A stretch of DNA of 64,000 nucleotides from Labyrinthula sp. Ha (taxonomy: Eukaryota; Sar; Bigyra; Labyrinthulida; Labyrinthulaceae), in assembly GCA_015227615.1 (NCBI GenBank), contig JAALGZ010000022.1:496001-560000 (forward strand). The letters run 5' to 3'. Each line of letters begins with the position of its first letter. Positions within the stretch are counted from its first letter, which is position 1. Position numbers and translations under genes: made by a program. A model generated the notes under the pieces. It was not told the DNA's origin. It made no database searches and saw only the letters and a list, made by a program, of their open reading frames with translations. Positions 20,730 through 34,900 of this stretch are shown piece after piece.

Positions 20730-21795
20730 TTACATACAAGAACAGCTCTCGCTCTCTCCTTCTTCTACTACTTCTGGATATCCTTCTTTCCACTTCTTCG
20801 ACTTGTACAAAAGGTTGAAAAGCTGATTTTGATCCAACGAATCTTTTTTAGCTTCATTGGCTTCAACGGATAAGACTCTACATTCATATTTTAACGCTTC
20901 GAAAAATACGTTTTGCTTAACGGCTTCCAGGCTGTTTCTAATATTTTTCATGTCCGTTGCTATTTGGTGTCGATCAGCGGTTTCTACTTCAAGATTGTTT
21001 TCTTCATAAGTCTTGTACAGCATTTCTTCCACAGAAACAATTTTTTTACCAAATTCATATCCATCAACAACTATTCCAGGTGAATCTTTGATCAAGACAT
21101 TTTCTAATGCTTCTATCAACTCATGGGGTCGTTTTTCTAATTTCTTCTCTACTGACGCCGAAACAAAGTAATCATTCAAATTTCTTTTCACCACGGGAGA
21201 CTGAATACTACGACATTTGGCATCTGGAACAACTATTCTACGAGCCTTCAGCTCTCTCTTTATAGCATCTCCAGACATGTCTATTGGTAATACCCGAGAA
21301 TCTCGGTAAATTAGCGCTACGTGAGCTCGTTTTTCTAAGCGTTTAATCAGCTGTACTTTTTCTTTTAACGATCGAATTCCTCCTAACGGTTCAATGTGAT
21401 ATGTTTTAAGTATCCGTTTAAGTTCTTTTGAAATCAACGTTTTCAAATTTCGTCTATGGACGTTTGAAATTTTTGTATTGGGTCCAAAACGAATACCTCT
21501 AGCTCTAAGTTGAGATATGACTTCTTCATCAGATATTTTATCTATAGAAACCTTTCGTTTTCGAATACAAGAAGGAGAGGAACGGTTAAACTCATGAACT
21601 AAGGGGTAAGAAAATAGACCAAAAGGTACCCTGTGCCTGGGACGAGAAGACCAGTGGTTTTCTACGTTTCATAGTGGAAAGACGGGGTGATTTTGATCTA
21701 TTCCGTCTATTTACTGAATTTCTACGTTTTCTTTTAAGAGCTGAACGCAAAGGAGAAGGGACGTAAGCTTTGTCTTTTACTAGTTCTGCTTTCAT
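20730..21795 (-). CDS. Basic protein with LEM/HeH-like helical motifs, two exons
   Basis: The coding exons are 21795-21630 and 21598-20730, joined by removing a 31-nt intron (21599-21629, GTACCT..CTTAG). The product is 344 residues and ends in TAA. Without the splice the first exon runs into a stop after 67 codons. The N-terminus (about 15-50) is rich in Arg, Lys and Ser and looks like a nuclear localisation signal. Residues about 80-115 (ISDEEVISQLRARGIRFGPN) resemble a LEM or HeH DNA/BAF-binding fold, and a similar pattern recurs near DAIKRELKARRIVVPDAKCR. The C-terminal half is charged and helical, and it ends in a short acidic, Cys-containing tail. No membrane segment is seen, unlike Man1/Src1 proteins of the nuclear envelope. 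A chromatin or nuclear role is inferred; the family assignment is tentative. Confidence 0.8.
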
Positions 21796-23940
21796 GTTTG
21801 GATTTCAATTGTTTGTTTTCTTGGTTCTAATGATTTCATTGGACAATATATCAAATTTAACCAATGAAAAAGCAAGCTCAAATTTATGGAAACTCCGTAC
21901 AATAGATCTTAAGTGTTGGGCCATATGGCCATTCATTCTTATTGAAGAGATCATGATTTATTCTTATTTCAATAATAGAAGATAATTGATTGGAAAAAAA
22001 GGATTAAAATCATTAAAGGAAAAATATAATTCAAAGTTTTGCTTGTAGAAGAATTAGTTTATTTTAATTGATAAGCGGTATATGCTTGTTGCTTGTTTTA
22101 ATATGTTTCTTTAGTTCTTTAGCGTGTTTACTATAGCGTATTAGCGTTGATTTTTAACTTGGTTTGCTTTGTTCTTTAACCTTTAAGATTCTAATCCCAT
22201 TTCAGATTTCTTTCATATTCTTTAAATAGTACCTTTGACCTAAAGCAGTTTGGATAGAAAATGTAGTGAACTCAAAGTACTCTAATTGCTTTAGTGTGAA
22301 TTTTCTTTTACCACATAACACAATGAATAATTATTCCATTATCCAAAATAACTGTGTCTGTCCTAAATAGATAGCTAATTACTTGCTATAGCGCTGTTAA
22401 ACATTATATTTTTGTACACCACTACAATAATGCCTCTTACAATGATTCAATGCTCACAGATGTATAGCACGAGTTAGGGCAAGAAGATCCTTCTAGTGCA
22501 ACTTCTTCCTACAGAAGCTTTTCTGTGAGCAATTTATATTAGTACAAATTAAGCGTAGTTAGTATTTGTGTATGCTTTTACACATAGATGCTCTATGTTT
22601 TAAAAACCTCAGAAGCAAAGATGAGGCCAGGACTATTCCAATGAGATTAATAATAGAAGCAATAACCTTAAAATGTCTTAACTGGTCATCTTGATTCCTT
22701 TCAAATTGAATTTAAAAATCGTCAAATTAAGAAAGAGTGAAAAGGTCATATCAATTTTCACAACATACATTGTTCTTATTGTTATCGTGAGTATGCTTGT
22801 ATGGTGCTCTCGTGTTCATCCATCGACGTAATAGCTGGTTGTTCACCAAATGTAGGACTACCGCATCGGGTGCCGAACTAGTTTCTTAAGAAATAGCATT
22901 ATCGCAGGCAGACTTCGCAACGCAATAGCCCTATCGATAAACACTTGATATGACACTGTTTCATTATTTCATGAAACAAATGCTTTGAAGATTTAGCATA
23001 GCTAAAACTGTCAGATCCAGCCAGTTTTGGGCAGTTCGACCTTATACGCAGCGACATTTTTGAAACCAAACCTGAGCAGAATAAAAATTCAAAATCAACA
23101 AGAAAACATCTCTAAAAAATGAAGCCACTCAACTTCAAATTGAGCACTATCATGTATTCATTTGTATAAATTTGTAAGCTGCGTCTTCCTTTTATTCTTG
23201 TTTCAGTAGAAACTTCTTGGTAGCTGATGTTCAAAGTATGAAACAAAGGATAAAGCTTACCCTAGAGGCTTAGATTAATCTGCTAACATTATACATCTAG
23301 GAAATCGTTGTTGTTTATTCGTCTCCAGAGCAATTTAGAAGAATGCAAATATTTTTGTTTTAATAGAGCTTCAGTTAGACATTAAGAAAGAATAGATTCC
23401 AACACGTTAAAAAGACATGGGCAAAGGAAAATATTATTCGCAAAAGGCCTATTAGTTAAAACAGAAAGGAAATCAAAGATAAAAGTCCTAGAAAACTTTC
23501 TAATATCGCTTCACAGTTTCTAGCCCAACATATCTATTCTTGAGCTCTTATTGGTCAAGATTTTGCACTATTCTTGGTAGCTTGTGAAGTTATTAAATTA
23601 TCTTCTTAAATAAAACTAACTAAAAGCTATAATAACGCTGACAATAAGAATTAGGAAATTTAGAGCTTTTAAAGTGCGTATTTTAGTCATTGTAACTAGT
23701 GGTCCAGTACTTTTGGATGATTATTTTGGGAATATTGCGTTCCAAAAAGCAACTACCGTTATAGAGATTGTTTCATTATTTCATGAAATATATATTTGTT
23801 CAATATACTTACCGTTAGCTTATCAATATGTTGTTACCGAAATTTTACCGAAGAGAAAAAAATAATACATTAAATTCATAATACGAAACAATCTTGAGAA
23901 CCAAACCAACTTTTAGGATTTCATAGTAGAGAGAGACTAA
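21796..23940. other. Intergenic region with a 20-bp repeat
   Basis: No gene is supported. A 63-codon frame near 23674-23865 starts with GTG and lacks features. The 20-mer TGTTTCATTATTTCATGAAA occurs twice, at 22957-22976 and 23769-23788, and contains the palindrome TTTCATGAAA. A less AT-rich patch near 22800-22950 holds no recognisable gene. Confidence 0.5.
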
Positions 23941-24615
23941 ATGAGTTATTTTCATAGAATACCATCTAATACCAAGTTAAGAGACGAGGCAATGACCAAA
24001 GCCGAAAGTTTCTTTGAGGAGCAAGGGTTAAGCATTAGCTCCCTCTCACTTAAAGAGATTATTCTCCCAGAAAAACGCCCATTGAAACATTTTCCAACAC
24101 AAAATATTATAAGAGTAAACTTTGATACTATTAGAGATACATGTTCAGAGAATAGGTGTTCCTCTGGGAGATTACATTGCTCATCAGAGTGTCCAGTACT
24201 GTCGGTAGTACTTCTAATAGCACCTTGCGCTCTTTGCTGCAACATTGGAGGGCTCATTGACGAAAGTTTACAATATTCAATAAGCTTTCGATTAGATCTT
24301 GTTCGTCTTATTCTTTTATTTTACTCAGAAGGAGTTTTCATTTACAGAAGAAAAATTGAAGCGTTCAAGTCCAGGTATTGCTGTTTCTGTGCACATAGCA
24401 TAGACGGTGATTACGATGAGTATAGCCAATATATGTATTTTACTACTTGGGATCAAATAGAGTTTTCTTCAGAACCTTATTCTTTGGGCGAAGGGTCATC
24501 TCCAAGTATTTTTGTAAGTTTTTTTCTTGGAAAGCATGTAGTTCGTACCAAAAGAGCTATTTATGACCGATTGAAAGAATATCATACTAGATATATCTTA
24601 GAAGTCAATGTTTAA
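23941..24615 (+). CDS. Hypothetical protein with hydrophobic segments
   Basis: This 224-residue ATG-initiated frame is well above chance length here. I do not recognise it. Residues about 75-100 form a Cys-rich hydrophobic stretch (VLSVVLLIAPCALCC) that could be a membrane segment, and a second hydrophobic run (LVRLILLFYSEGVFIY) lies near 122-138. A cysteine cluster CCFCAHS follows. A GTAAGT site near 24513 could start a short intron, so the true C-terminus is uncertain. No neighbour suggests a role. Confidence 0.55.
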   Translation: MSYFHRIPSNTKLRDEAMTKAESFFEEQGLSISSLSLKEIILPEKRPLKHFPTQNIIRVNFDTIRDTCSENRCSSGRLHCSSECPVLSVVLLIAPCALCCNIGGLIDESLQYSISFRLDLVRLILLFYSEGVFIYRRKIEAFKSRYCCFCAHSIDGDYDEYSQYMYFTTWDQIEFSSEPYSLGEGSSPSIFVSFFLGKHVVRTKRAIYDRLKEYHTRYILEVNV

Positions 24616-25923
24616 TTTCTTTCACCTCATCGCTTTACCATATTTTATGTTGTTATTACGTATTATTATTTCTAAAATGAAGCACCATGATTATATTTAA
24701 TTTCCCGATATTTTTTTGGTTTATTTGTTAATTATGTCCGAAATACTTGGTCTTAGGTTAAATTTCTTGAACACATTTCTTTGCATCTGTTTTTTTTGTT
24801 CCTCCACTTATTAGGCTGCTTGTAAAAATGAGAATGGAAAGGCTAGCCCCCATACCAGTGGCTTCTTAACGTAGGCTCTTGTTTTGCTGCTTGGAAAGTA
24901 AAGCATCGAGATTTGATATTCAATTGGAATATTAAGAGAAAATACTTGACGCTTAGAAAAGCATTTCTACTATTTCCTGTGTCAAATGGTAAATATAAAG
25001 TCTTTGTTATAATGAAAACTGCACAAGAATTATATACTCTGAGTTATTTAGTTAAGTTGAAGTCGCTATTTCGAAATTTATAGTGGGTCCTGTTGCGGTA
25101 TGTTTGAACATCTTGTTTTGAACTCGATTTATAACAAAGTATATATCTGTATTATTCATCACCATTATATGCAACAAGCTATGCACTAAGACAATTTCAA
25201 AGTGTTTTTGGGGTGTTGACACACCAGGAAAAGATTTTATTACTTTAAATCTCATATCTTAACCACATCTCTTTGAGAGTTGATTAAAAGTTTGCTTTCG
25301 GGATTATTTTAGGTCTTCAAAGTTTGTGTACCTATACTTCCTTCGTAACTTTTTTTATGTTTTTTGTCTGAGTGATTTGAATGTTTGAAATTTTGTGGAA
25401 CAGATACTACGAAGCACTTCCTCTAATTGGAAGCTAAACTCGGTCTAGATCTAATAATTTAGTTTTGTCGCACTTTATTATATTAGATCTTTTCTGACTT
25501 GGTTATTGCTTTATTTTCTAACTTAGAATTATCTGATTCAGTTAATATCTAGCCATGGGAAGTAAAAAAGCAACCCATTCACTGTAGTATTACCTAATCC
25601 TCAACAGAATGTGCCCCATTTTCCTTGAGTTATCGATACTTAATTTTGTTCATGAACATTGCACAGGCATGAAGACTCACCTTGGACTTGCTAGTTATTC
25701 TTAATAACTAAACTTTTCTGCCCAACTGATGTAAAGCCTTGTAATAAACTGTTACAAGAAAGCATATAGCGAAACAAGGTTAGCAACCGGCCATAACTAA
25801 TTTCGGTGTATATGGAGTTGTATTTGCTATATGTTTTCCAGAGAAAAAGATGGGTTGCGAAACTGCATTTAAAGGCAAAACATATTACCAACCTATTCAG
25901 GTTTCCGCTAGGAACCACTAGCT
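24616..25923. other. Intergenic region, nothing recognised
   Basis: This 1.3-kb stretch lies between the hypothetical gene and the 3' end of the giant minus-strand gene. A 78-codon minus-strand frame at 25691-25927 touches the giant gene's stop, but I could find no splice that adds it convincingly. Confidence 0.5.
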
Positions 25924-28900
25924 TCAAGTCTTAATTTGTGCAAACAGTGGATAACTGAAGTTAATTTGTGAGTTGTGAGTGCATTCAGGTTTTCCAAAGT
26001 CGTCGTCATCAATTCTTACGACTGTTCTATAAGCCTTTCCTAGAATAGGTCCACCACCCACAAAGTAAAGTTGAACTAATAAAAATTCGTTGAACTTCTC
26101 CAAACAATTATCGTTCATGGTTTCAATTATTATTTCTCGTCGAAAAACCCCAGGTGGAAACGATAAATATCCTTTCTGCAGAATATAATCTCCACACTCT
26201 GCTGGACCACGTTTATGATATTCAAGTTCAAGGCAATAGTTCGCTCTTTCACGAGAGACCCCGTGAGCTGTAATGTCACTCGTAGCATAAATAACGTGAA
26301 TTGACCCTGTTGCTGCATCATCTGTGGATCTCTCTACCACTAGTGACACTGTATTCACAATGGCTTTATTATCAACTCTTCCCTCTTGCGCAAAATATAA
26401 TGATGAAGCAAAACTCAAGTAAACTGGCGCAATATTCCAATAGAGCAATGAACCAGTTTCGTAAGATCCGGAGTTCTCTAATGAATAAAAAGGGATTCCT
26501 GCAGCCATTTGCTCTTTATGAAGAGTAACAGAAATACCCAAGAATGCATTATTAGAATTCTGAATAGCTGTATCTTGTGTCTGAAAAGCTTCAGTACTAG
26601 GCCAACGGGATAATACTAATAGTTTGCCGTCTAGATTCCTGATCTCGGGTTCTCTCTTAAAAACATACACCAATCCGGCTTTTACAACCGAATCAAGACG
26701 CATTTTATGGTTATACTTTGGTGCCTTTATTGCACTCACGGAGGCTAAGCCCTGGTTCGTATCGAAATCAAAGCTGTAGCCAAAAAGATAACCAGGGCGC
26801 CGGGTTGAAGGTACTAGCTTTGTACTTAATTCCCACATACAACCCCACCGATTTGGAGGACTTTCTTTAAACACACATTTTACCGCGGTGCAAATTTTCC
26901 TACATGGTTTTTCAGCCAAGTCGGTTGTATTTTCATATCTTGTATAAACATAGACAGACCCTGCTAGAGGCATGGTCTGCTGCGCAGGGGTCAAGCTTTC
27001 TTTCGCAATCGTACTTTCGTCATAAAACCTAAAGTCGTCAACATTAATATGTCCCCACTTATCAGAGGAGTCATCGACAATAGTAATTCTTCCAGATTTT
27101 CCGTTATACTCTTTCACCACCCAAATAACCCTCTTCATAGATTCACTGCATGAGCCTGTAGCACGCCTCGATTCTACTCCATCAACAATTAAGGCGACAT
27201 ATATTTTGTTCAAATTACAGCCACCGCCGAGAAGGAATGACAAAAATGGAAGTGAGAATATAAAGGGTTCTGATGAAAGTGTTCCTCTGGGTTCATCACC
27301 TTGAACATCTCCTGCTGTGTTTTCCTGACTAGTAATTTTTGTGTAATTCTCAAATGTTCCTATCCAATATTTGCCCACATAGTTGGAGAACTGTGATTTA
27401 CTACCGAAGAACCCATACATTGGCTCTTGCAGTGGAGATGGCTTCTGCGTCACTCGTATAGGATAGTTCTTGTGAGTTGTTTCTGGACCATACAGTATTG
27501 TTCTCTCCTCTCCTACAAAATCTACCGATACTTTGTTGAATGTCCCCCCAGCATAATTATTTGCAATGTAGCTTTCTCCTTCATAGTCCCTGAACATTTG
27601 AGGCTGATTTGTTCCATAAACATTTCGTAACAACGTATTATCACCGAGAGTAGGCTGGTAGCTAAATGCCGTTCCCGTGGCACTCCATCCTTTGAGAGTA
27701 CCTGTTTCAAAATCCCTAGTATCATAATACTTCTCGAAATATACCAAGTTGTCTCTGCAGTAGCTCTGTCATGCAATGAACTTATAAAAAGCTCATCCCC
27801 ATCAACAACTACCTTTTTCCCAAACCTATCATTGCCTTCCACATCTGGTGCGATGAGTCTAGTGTGCTCAACGAATCCTTGCAGCATTTCTTCGCCGTCA
27901 ATTTCAAGGAGTGGATCCACTCGTGGTATAATGCTGAAAACAGATCGACTTGGTGGGAAGTCCTCTCTATTCATACGCCTCAGATTGAATATATATACCG
28001 CCCCCTTACCAAACCGCTGTTTCTGACTTGACCGTGAGACAGAAAAAATAAAATAACAAAGACTTTACCTGTGTCAGTAGCCGAATACTTCGGATACTCG
28101 TTGAGCAATATTGGAGTGTCTTGTTGCACCCGCCCTACCCAACATCCCAGAATGTAAGGACTTCTACCTGGTGTAATGTGGTAAACACGAGAGTGAAGCT
28201 TAGTATCAAACCTGCTGTTGCACACATCTAGGTCGGTTGGAAGTAGGCCATTCTCATCAAAAGGTCCATATATAGGGAATCCATCAAGTGCATAGCCTAA
28301 TTTCGGGGATCGCTGACCCGGCCAAGGGTTATCCTCATTCTTAATCTGAACTCTGAATTCAGGAGGTGGATAGTAATAACCCGTTTTGTTCAACGGAAAA
28401 ATTATACCGTAGCGTTGGTAGGGATTGTATCCCGCAGGGTAGAGGCATATAGGCTCAGACCTATAGCCATAAAGAGCACTTCCTTCTACTAGGGTTAGAA
28501 CCCCGTTACATAGGTCTGCCATTTCGCGCGGTTCTTGTCTAATAGTAGGATCTACAAGATCGCCCTCAGCGAAGCTCCGTGAGACAAAAAATGGGACACC
28601 GTTTAACCCAAGACCAACAATCTTGCTTTGAATAACCTCTCTTGTGATGGGACAAGAGTTATCCCTTTGGGGGTAGATATCAAGCGCTGTCGGTCTTGTG
28701 GGCAGTGCAAAGTTGATTGTTAGCGAAAAATTTAGCTTTTCCTTGTTATCAGCCGAGTCGCCAAACAAGGACTTCTTAGACAAAGGAAAGTTACCAATAG
28801 GATGAGTTGGCAACCCGCTGCTAGATATATGAACTAAGTTTGTATTTCGTGTTATACATTGTAGAGGTGTCCTTGGGATAATGCCTAAAGTCTCCTGACA

Positions 28901-31900
28901 ATTCCAAAGATATAGCTTGACATCCGTAAGAAACTCCCATGTACAGATACGCGTAGTCTTAGGAACCAAACTCGTAGAAAAATCATTGCACAGTGTAGAT
29001 TCTTGTATCGGTTTACTAGTATTAGCTATATTTTGAATTAAACTTTGCTCTGCACCTACAACCAGAGTGTCCTTAGAAAGACTTACGGAACATCCAAATA
29101 GAGGTCTGTATACAGTTACTTGCCTATGGACAGAGTTAATTGGATAAACTTCATCCTTGTAGTCGCTTGAAAGGATAACTTGAAAAAAGTACCAGTTATT
29201 TCGAAATCCCCGACGATATATGAAAGCGGCCTCTAAACCTTTAGCACCAACAACAGCAAATGATCCATCTATTGAAACAGCATCTACGCCTCCAAAACCC
29301 ACATTCTTATCGAACTTGGTATGAGAGTAAGAATTATGACAAGTTAGCCAGTATGGCTGGTCACTTGAAGTACATCTTGAATCATAGAGCTCGTTAGTTA
29401 AGGTGAAATTGCTTTCCAGATCCCAAGAGATACTTGAATCCGAGTAGACACGTCGTACAAAAATGTAAACCTTAGGAGGCGATTCTCCAGGAGCTCCTAC
29501 TATGAGTCTATAAGGTGGAATATTCTTCACTTGCAGTGCGCGTCCAAAAAATCCACTTTCTATAAAGGAAGGTGAAATTAACTCTGTCTCCAGTTCCCAA
29601 TCACCTGATACTGTCTTAAAGTAAACAAACACCCGTCCAGCTGCTATTCTAGTTCCTACATTGTCTCCCGGGCTACCAACACACATTATGTCTTCAAATA
29701 TTGAAGAACTAAATCCAAACTCTGTTTTATTATGAGAAGTTTGGAGGAAGAATTTTTGGTAGGTAGTATCTAAATCAATACCATAATCGAAATCATCAAT
29801 GATCTTAAGCTTCGCATGTAACCGGCCTGGGTTACTGGCCACTATACCTGGAAGGCCCAACGACAAGGACACCTCTTCATCAGGGTATTCATAGACATCA
29901 TCGTTAACCAAATAAACAGATAGATCCATAGTGTTGACCGAATTATTAAGTGTCACAAGCTTGGTGTAAGGTGCAAAATCACTCTCACCGTTACTAAGAT
30001 ACTGCGAAAATTCCTTAAGCTGAATTTGTGACTCTTGATTATTCTGGTCATTTAGAAAGTTGAAAGATTCAGACGGGGTCCACAAGCAGCCAACACCTTG
30101 AGCAGCTTTAGTAGGGCATGAAGCCAGGCTGCTAGCCGTGCCATTTGAGGTTTGGAAAAAGGCATTTTGAGTTTCACTTCCTTTCGTTGGATCCGCGTGC
30201 ATTGCCGTTGGAGCCGTAGATGGATGCCAAAGTACTGGGCAGCTTCGCAAAAAGTCTGAGTTACACTTTCTGATCTTAGCGGTGCCAATTGAATCATCTT
30301 CATAAGCTTCAAACGTAGGAGAAAGAAATTCAAAATTTAGGATATCTATGTTGAATATAAACACTCCCCCAGAATTTATCCCCTTTATAGCATCAAGATC
30401 TCTATTGAAAGCCCCGACACTGAGGAACCTACCATAGATAGAGAGGCCTGTTCCAAAGTTGTCATTGCTCTGCTGAACCTCTGGCCGAGCTAGTACTTCA
30501 AGTTTAAATTCTTTGTTAGGGCCATCCCTTAAATAACCATAAACTTGATTCTTTAATCCAGTACCTGGGCCTTGAACATCATATATCTCAATCCGAGCGT
30601 TGGGAGTTGTAAATTCCCCTGAAACTTCAAAAAGTAAGGCATTATTCGAATCTTGAGTAAAGGATAAGGTCCACGAATAGCCTCCATTCTTATTAGGTCC
30701 ATCCCGGGCTACTGCCACCTGTTGAACATCAAGATCATTTTCAATTCGAAATTTGAGTTCCTCCGCACTTACATTTTGAGGCATGAGCAACGTGCTAGTA
30801 TAGGTAAAATTATCTGAGTAGCTAACAACCTCGACCCCAACAGGATTAGCCTCTAGCAGATGTAGACGTGACTTAACAGAGGATCCTTGAATGCGCCCTG
30901 TGACTTTTTTTCCATAAGCGAGACTCCACTTCCCGGATATTTGCTCCACGACCGTTTCGGTGCTTTGTGGGAATATAAAACTTCTTATCTCTTGGATTCT
31001 GTTTCTAGGGGCGAACGATACTGGTTTGTAGTGAAAACTTTCGGAAATAAATAGGAGATTATCTACGACAGAAACACTTGTCCCAAAGTAGTAAAAATCT
31101 TTAAAAGTGGGAGGGTATATCATATGTGAAAAAACAAAATTATTCAAAGCTGATGGCCTCTCAAACACAAAAACAACCCCATGTTCATTTCCTTTGAGGC
31201 TAGAGGCCGGTGCTCCAACAAATAGTGTGTGCTGATGCAAATTAATTGAGTACCCAGCCAGAGACACTCCAGGGTATTCATCAAACAACAAAGTTTGAGC
31301 AAGACTAAACTTGTCTTCCAAGGAATTTCGTTTAAAAACATAGACTCTGCCAGGACCTTTGAACGGAGCACTCGCGACGACAGTATTCGCCTTAATTACA
31401 ACGGTATATCCAAAGCCCTCCCCAGTCTCTCTGTCTGGAGTCACAAGCTTCTGAGTTTGGCACCATTGTCCAAACTTCGTTGTCGCCCTACAAGGGGTAG
31501 ATCCTTTACATGTTCGCTCACAAATTTCTGTGTCCTTACTAAACACGTAGACAGCCCCTGAAAATGACTTCTGAGCTCCATCGCCAGAGTACTTTACATT
31601 TCCTGGCGCCCCAACAATAATTGTTTTTAGATAGGTAGACACAGAGTGTCCAAATAGATCTCCAGCAATGCCTTCGACAGAAGATAATATAGCGGGGGTC
31701 ATAGGAACTAGTGGAACATCACTTGGAACACAATCAAAGACATCTTCAGGGGTTAAAGATTCAAAGACATGAACAGTTCCAAGTTTGTACCCAGTTTCCC
31801 CCGGCTTTCGGCTGCGAATGGTACCCTTTACGAGTTCAGAAATTTCGACGTCACCCCAATAGTGTCCATTAACAACTTTTCTACTGTATTGGTCGATAAG

Positions 31901-34900
31901 TGTTGGTCTAAACTGGTTCCCAGGATATGACAAGACTGGTTCAAGTGCGGGCATGTCTCCATCCTTGGGGAACAAAAACTTAATGAATATGGATAAAGTA
32001 TCGTTTATTGTACGGTTCAGACAAACCCCCGTACTTAACCCATCTATATGTGAGGACCAGACCTCTACACGTTTAATAGAAAACGAATCCTCAATCGCAG
32101 CTTGTAAATCCTTTAACGAGGCATCAAAAGCTATTCTGCCAGATAAATGTGATCTAAACCTAAGATAGAAATATCCTGAAGTGGCATAACAGACTAACCT
32201 CTGGATTTCAAAATCTCCGGAACGACGGGCAAAAGGTGAGCCAACAGCGATTACAGGAGAAGAAACGTCGCCAGCATCAACTGTAGAATCTATGGAGACA
32301 GAATATCCGAACATACTCTGTGCACTCCACTCTGCAGATTTAACTTCACCAACCTGAACCCAAATGTTTTCTTGACAGAGTCTTTTGTGCAGGAGTACTG
32401 ATCCCGCATTCTCACCTAGGTCCCCAGTTACAGGAACTTTGTCCATAGGTATATAACGCTTTACTGCAGACGGAGTGCAAAGATAACGCACGACTGTATT
32501 ACTGTCATATACACATAGGTTACTGTTAAAACTATCGATTCCGAACGCAAAATCTACCAAAGCAACTGCACCAGTACCATAAAGAAGAGTTGTGTTAACT
32601 TGCAATGGTGGCAAGTTTCTAGGTGGTCCTTCTGAAAAACCATAATCATTTGGAAATCTCCCGCCAATAAATGTAATGCTCCAACTAGAAACAAAATAAA
32701 GATCATCCAACTGACTAGATACTTCTTCTACATCAGAAACATTCACAACAGTTACAGATGATAAAGTTTCCAACCCTGCTTTAACTTCGCTGGAATCCGC
32801 ATCAAATCGTATTTCAACAGAGGGCCCAGCATTCAACAGGTGAAACTGAAAATAGCCAGAAATACCCGCTACACCGTTGACTAAAGTCGTGGTAGTTGCC
32901 CTGGCTCCATATCCGGTAAGATTGTTAAAAGCTACACTGAATAAACCGAAGTCATAGACTTCCTTTGTATGAGCAAACGTAACGTCCCAAGCATAGCCAC
33001 CTTCAGAATCAGCATTACTTCTTGAGACCCCCAGTAGCTTAAAATCAGTTTTCCCTGTGTACTCGAAGAAGACATCTGGAAGAGATACCGAGTTCATTGC
33101 TGTTTCTATGGCTTCTTTTAGAACTTTTGCCGTTGATTGAGAACTTATGAACGTGGTTTCGACAGGATTGTACGGAAAATGGCCCGTTTCGTCTCCATGA
33201 ACAAGCAAAGAAAACCCACCGGAAATAGTAGTTGAATCTTGAACTTCAACCACGCTGACAGTAACATTTTCACAGCTTGAGTGCAATGCCAGTGGCTCAA
33301 ACTCACTTCCCAAATACCCAAAGGTTTCGTTACTAGGAGACGTATATGTTGAGCGGCCATAGGTATGGGACAAAAGTGCTGGTACACGTCCTACCAAGGA
33401 GTTAAAATGAACAACCCAAACGAAAGCTTCTTCTACATGACAATCGGTATTCCCTCTTCTTTCCACAGTGATTTCACCAATTGTTGAAATATCTGACTCT
33501 AGATAAGTTTCCAAACCCTCTGCATGAATATCATGTCTAATTGGACGAGTATACTCGCCCCTAAACTCCAACAAGAAGTATCCCTGTAACGAACACATGT
33601 TGGTATCAGAAGGATCAATAGCTTGCCCACAGCTTGATATAACCTGAATTTCCTTACGCGGTACTGCTGTTGTTCGTATCCTTTGTATCTCAGCTTTATT
33701 GCTCGCTGCACTGTGCAAAATAGAAACCTTCTGAACCTCGTATCTTGGATGAGGCGTGCCTGGTGCCCCAGCAATCAAGAGATTGCCAAATAAAGCAGTT
33801 GAGTAACCTAGCTTTTGTTTCTTGATGGGTGAATTAGACATTGTAAGAAACTCTGCAGAAGGAATAACATCAAACGTTAAGTTCACAGGGCGTATTGGGT
33901 AACTGTAGTTTGAATTTTCATCTAGGGTTGTGGTAAACTCGAGTACATACCCGGTGGAAGGGGCATCAACTGACAGCTCTGTAAAGCTGCAAATGCCTTT
34001 AAAAAATTGCTCTCTTGCGAGACCTTTCAGAGAATACTTGGTAGGATTAACCACTAATGCTGCGTGAACATAGTTGACTGAGTCATTAACAACAACATTT
34101 CCTCCCCTGTCCAAAAGGGATATAACAGGTTGGTTAACGAAAGGAAACCCCCCAGCCCAAACATTGGTAATTGGCTGCTGAATAAAAAGCCTGTCAGGAA
34201 TTCCTTGTCTAACTGAGAAAGGCTCTCCATTTCGCATAATTATTGTCTGCTGCTCTATTAACCCAGTTAATGACTCGACTGTTGCTTCATAGGCTAGTTG
34301 GTACTCGTCACCCATTACATCAATCATAAGATCTGAAAAATTTGCGTATCCCTCGACAAACTCCACAATCAAACCTGGAAACTGATGGGAACTCAGCGTT
34401 CCGCCTAGGGGATTATTCACAAGAAAAATTTTCAAAGAAGATTGTCTTGGACCCTGAGAGCGCTGAGTATATAGATTGAAACCAGCATCCCTGATAGAGA
34501 TCAGAGGTTGTTGTTCACAAACGGAACCACCCTGACATCGATTCAAATCCCTCTCAATTGTAACCAAAGAAGGATCCCCAACACCTACAGTCATTCCGCG
34601 AAACAGTACATTTGTCTCATTTTGTGAGACGTTAAACAGAGGAAAGGGAAAGTTTGTTGAAAACAGCAGATCATAAGGATATCCTGCTTCATCAATTGTC
34701 AATCCAATAAATTTGCTTAACCCCTGAAACATACTGGTGTTCGTCTTCACTATATCACCTGACGCAAACAAGGTCCCATTCGAACCTTCGGGTCTTCTCA
34801 CTATCTCTGCCCATACATATAAATCCATTTTCTCAATGTTCAAATTATATTGGGAAAAATCTGTTATTACATTGTTTCCCTTATCAACCACTCCAACTTC

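Noticed and set aside
23674-23865. 63-codon frame starting with GTG upstream of the hypothetical gene at 23941
   Set aside because: No ATG, no family signal, and no short intron joins it in frame to the downstream gene.
25691-25927. 78-codon minus-strand frame as a fourth exon of the giant gene
   Set aside because: No GT..AG pair joins it in frame, and the giant protein already ends in a complete Calx-beta-like domain.
28005-28068. A 64-nt intron (GTAAAG..GGTAAG) at the first junction of the giant gene
   Set aside because: Checking the phase shows that it leads to a TAG stop shortly afterwards; the 35-nt intron at 28023-28057 keeps the frame and fits the size class.
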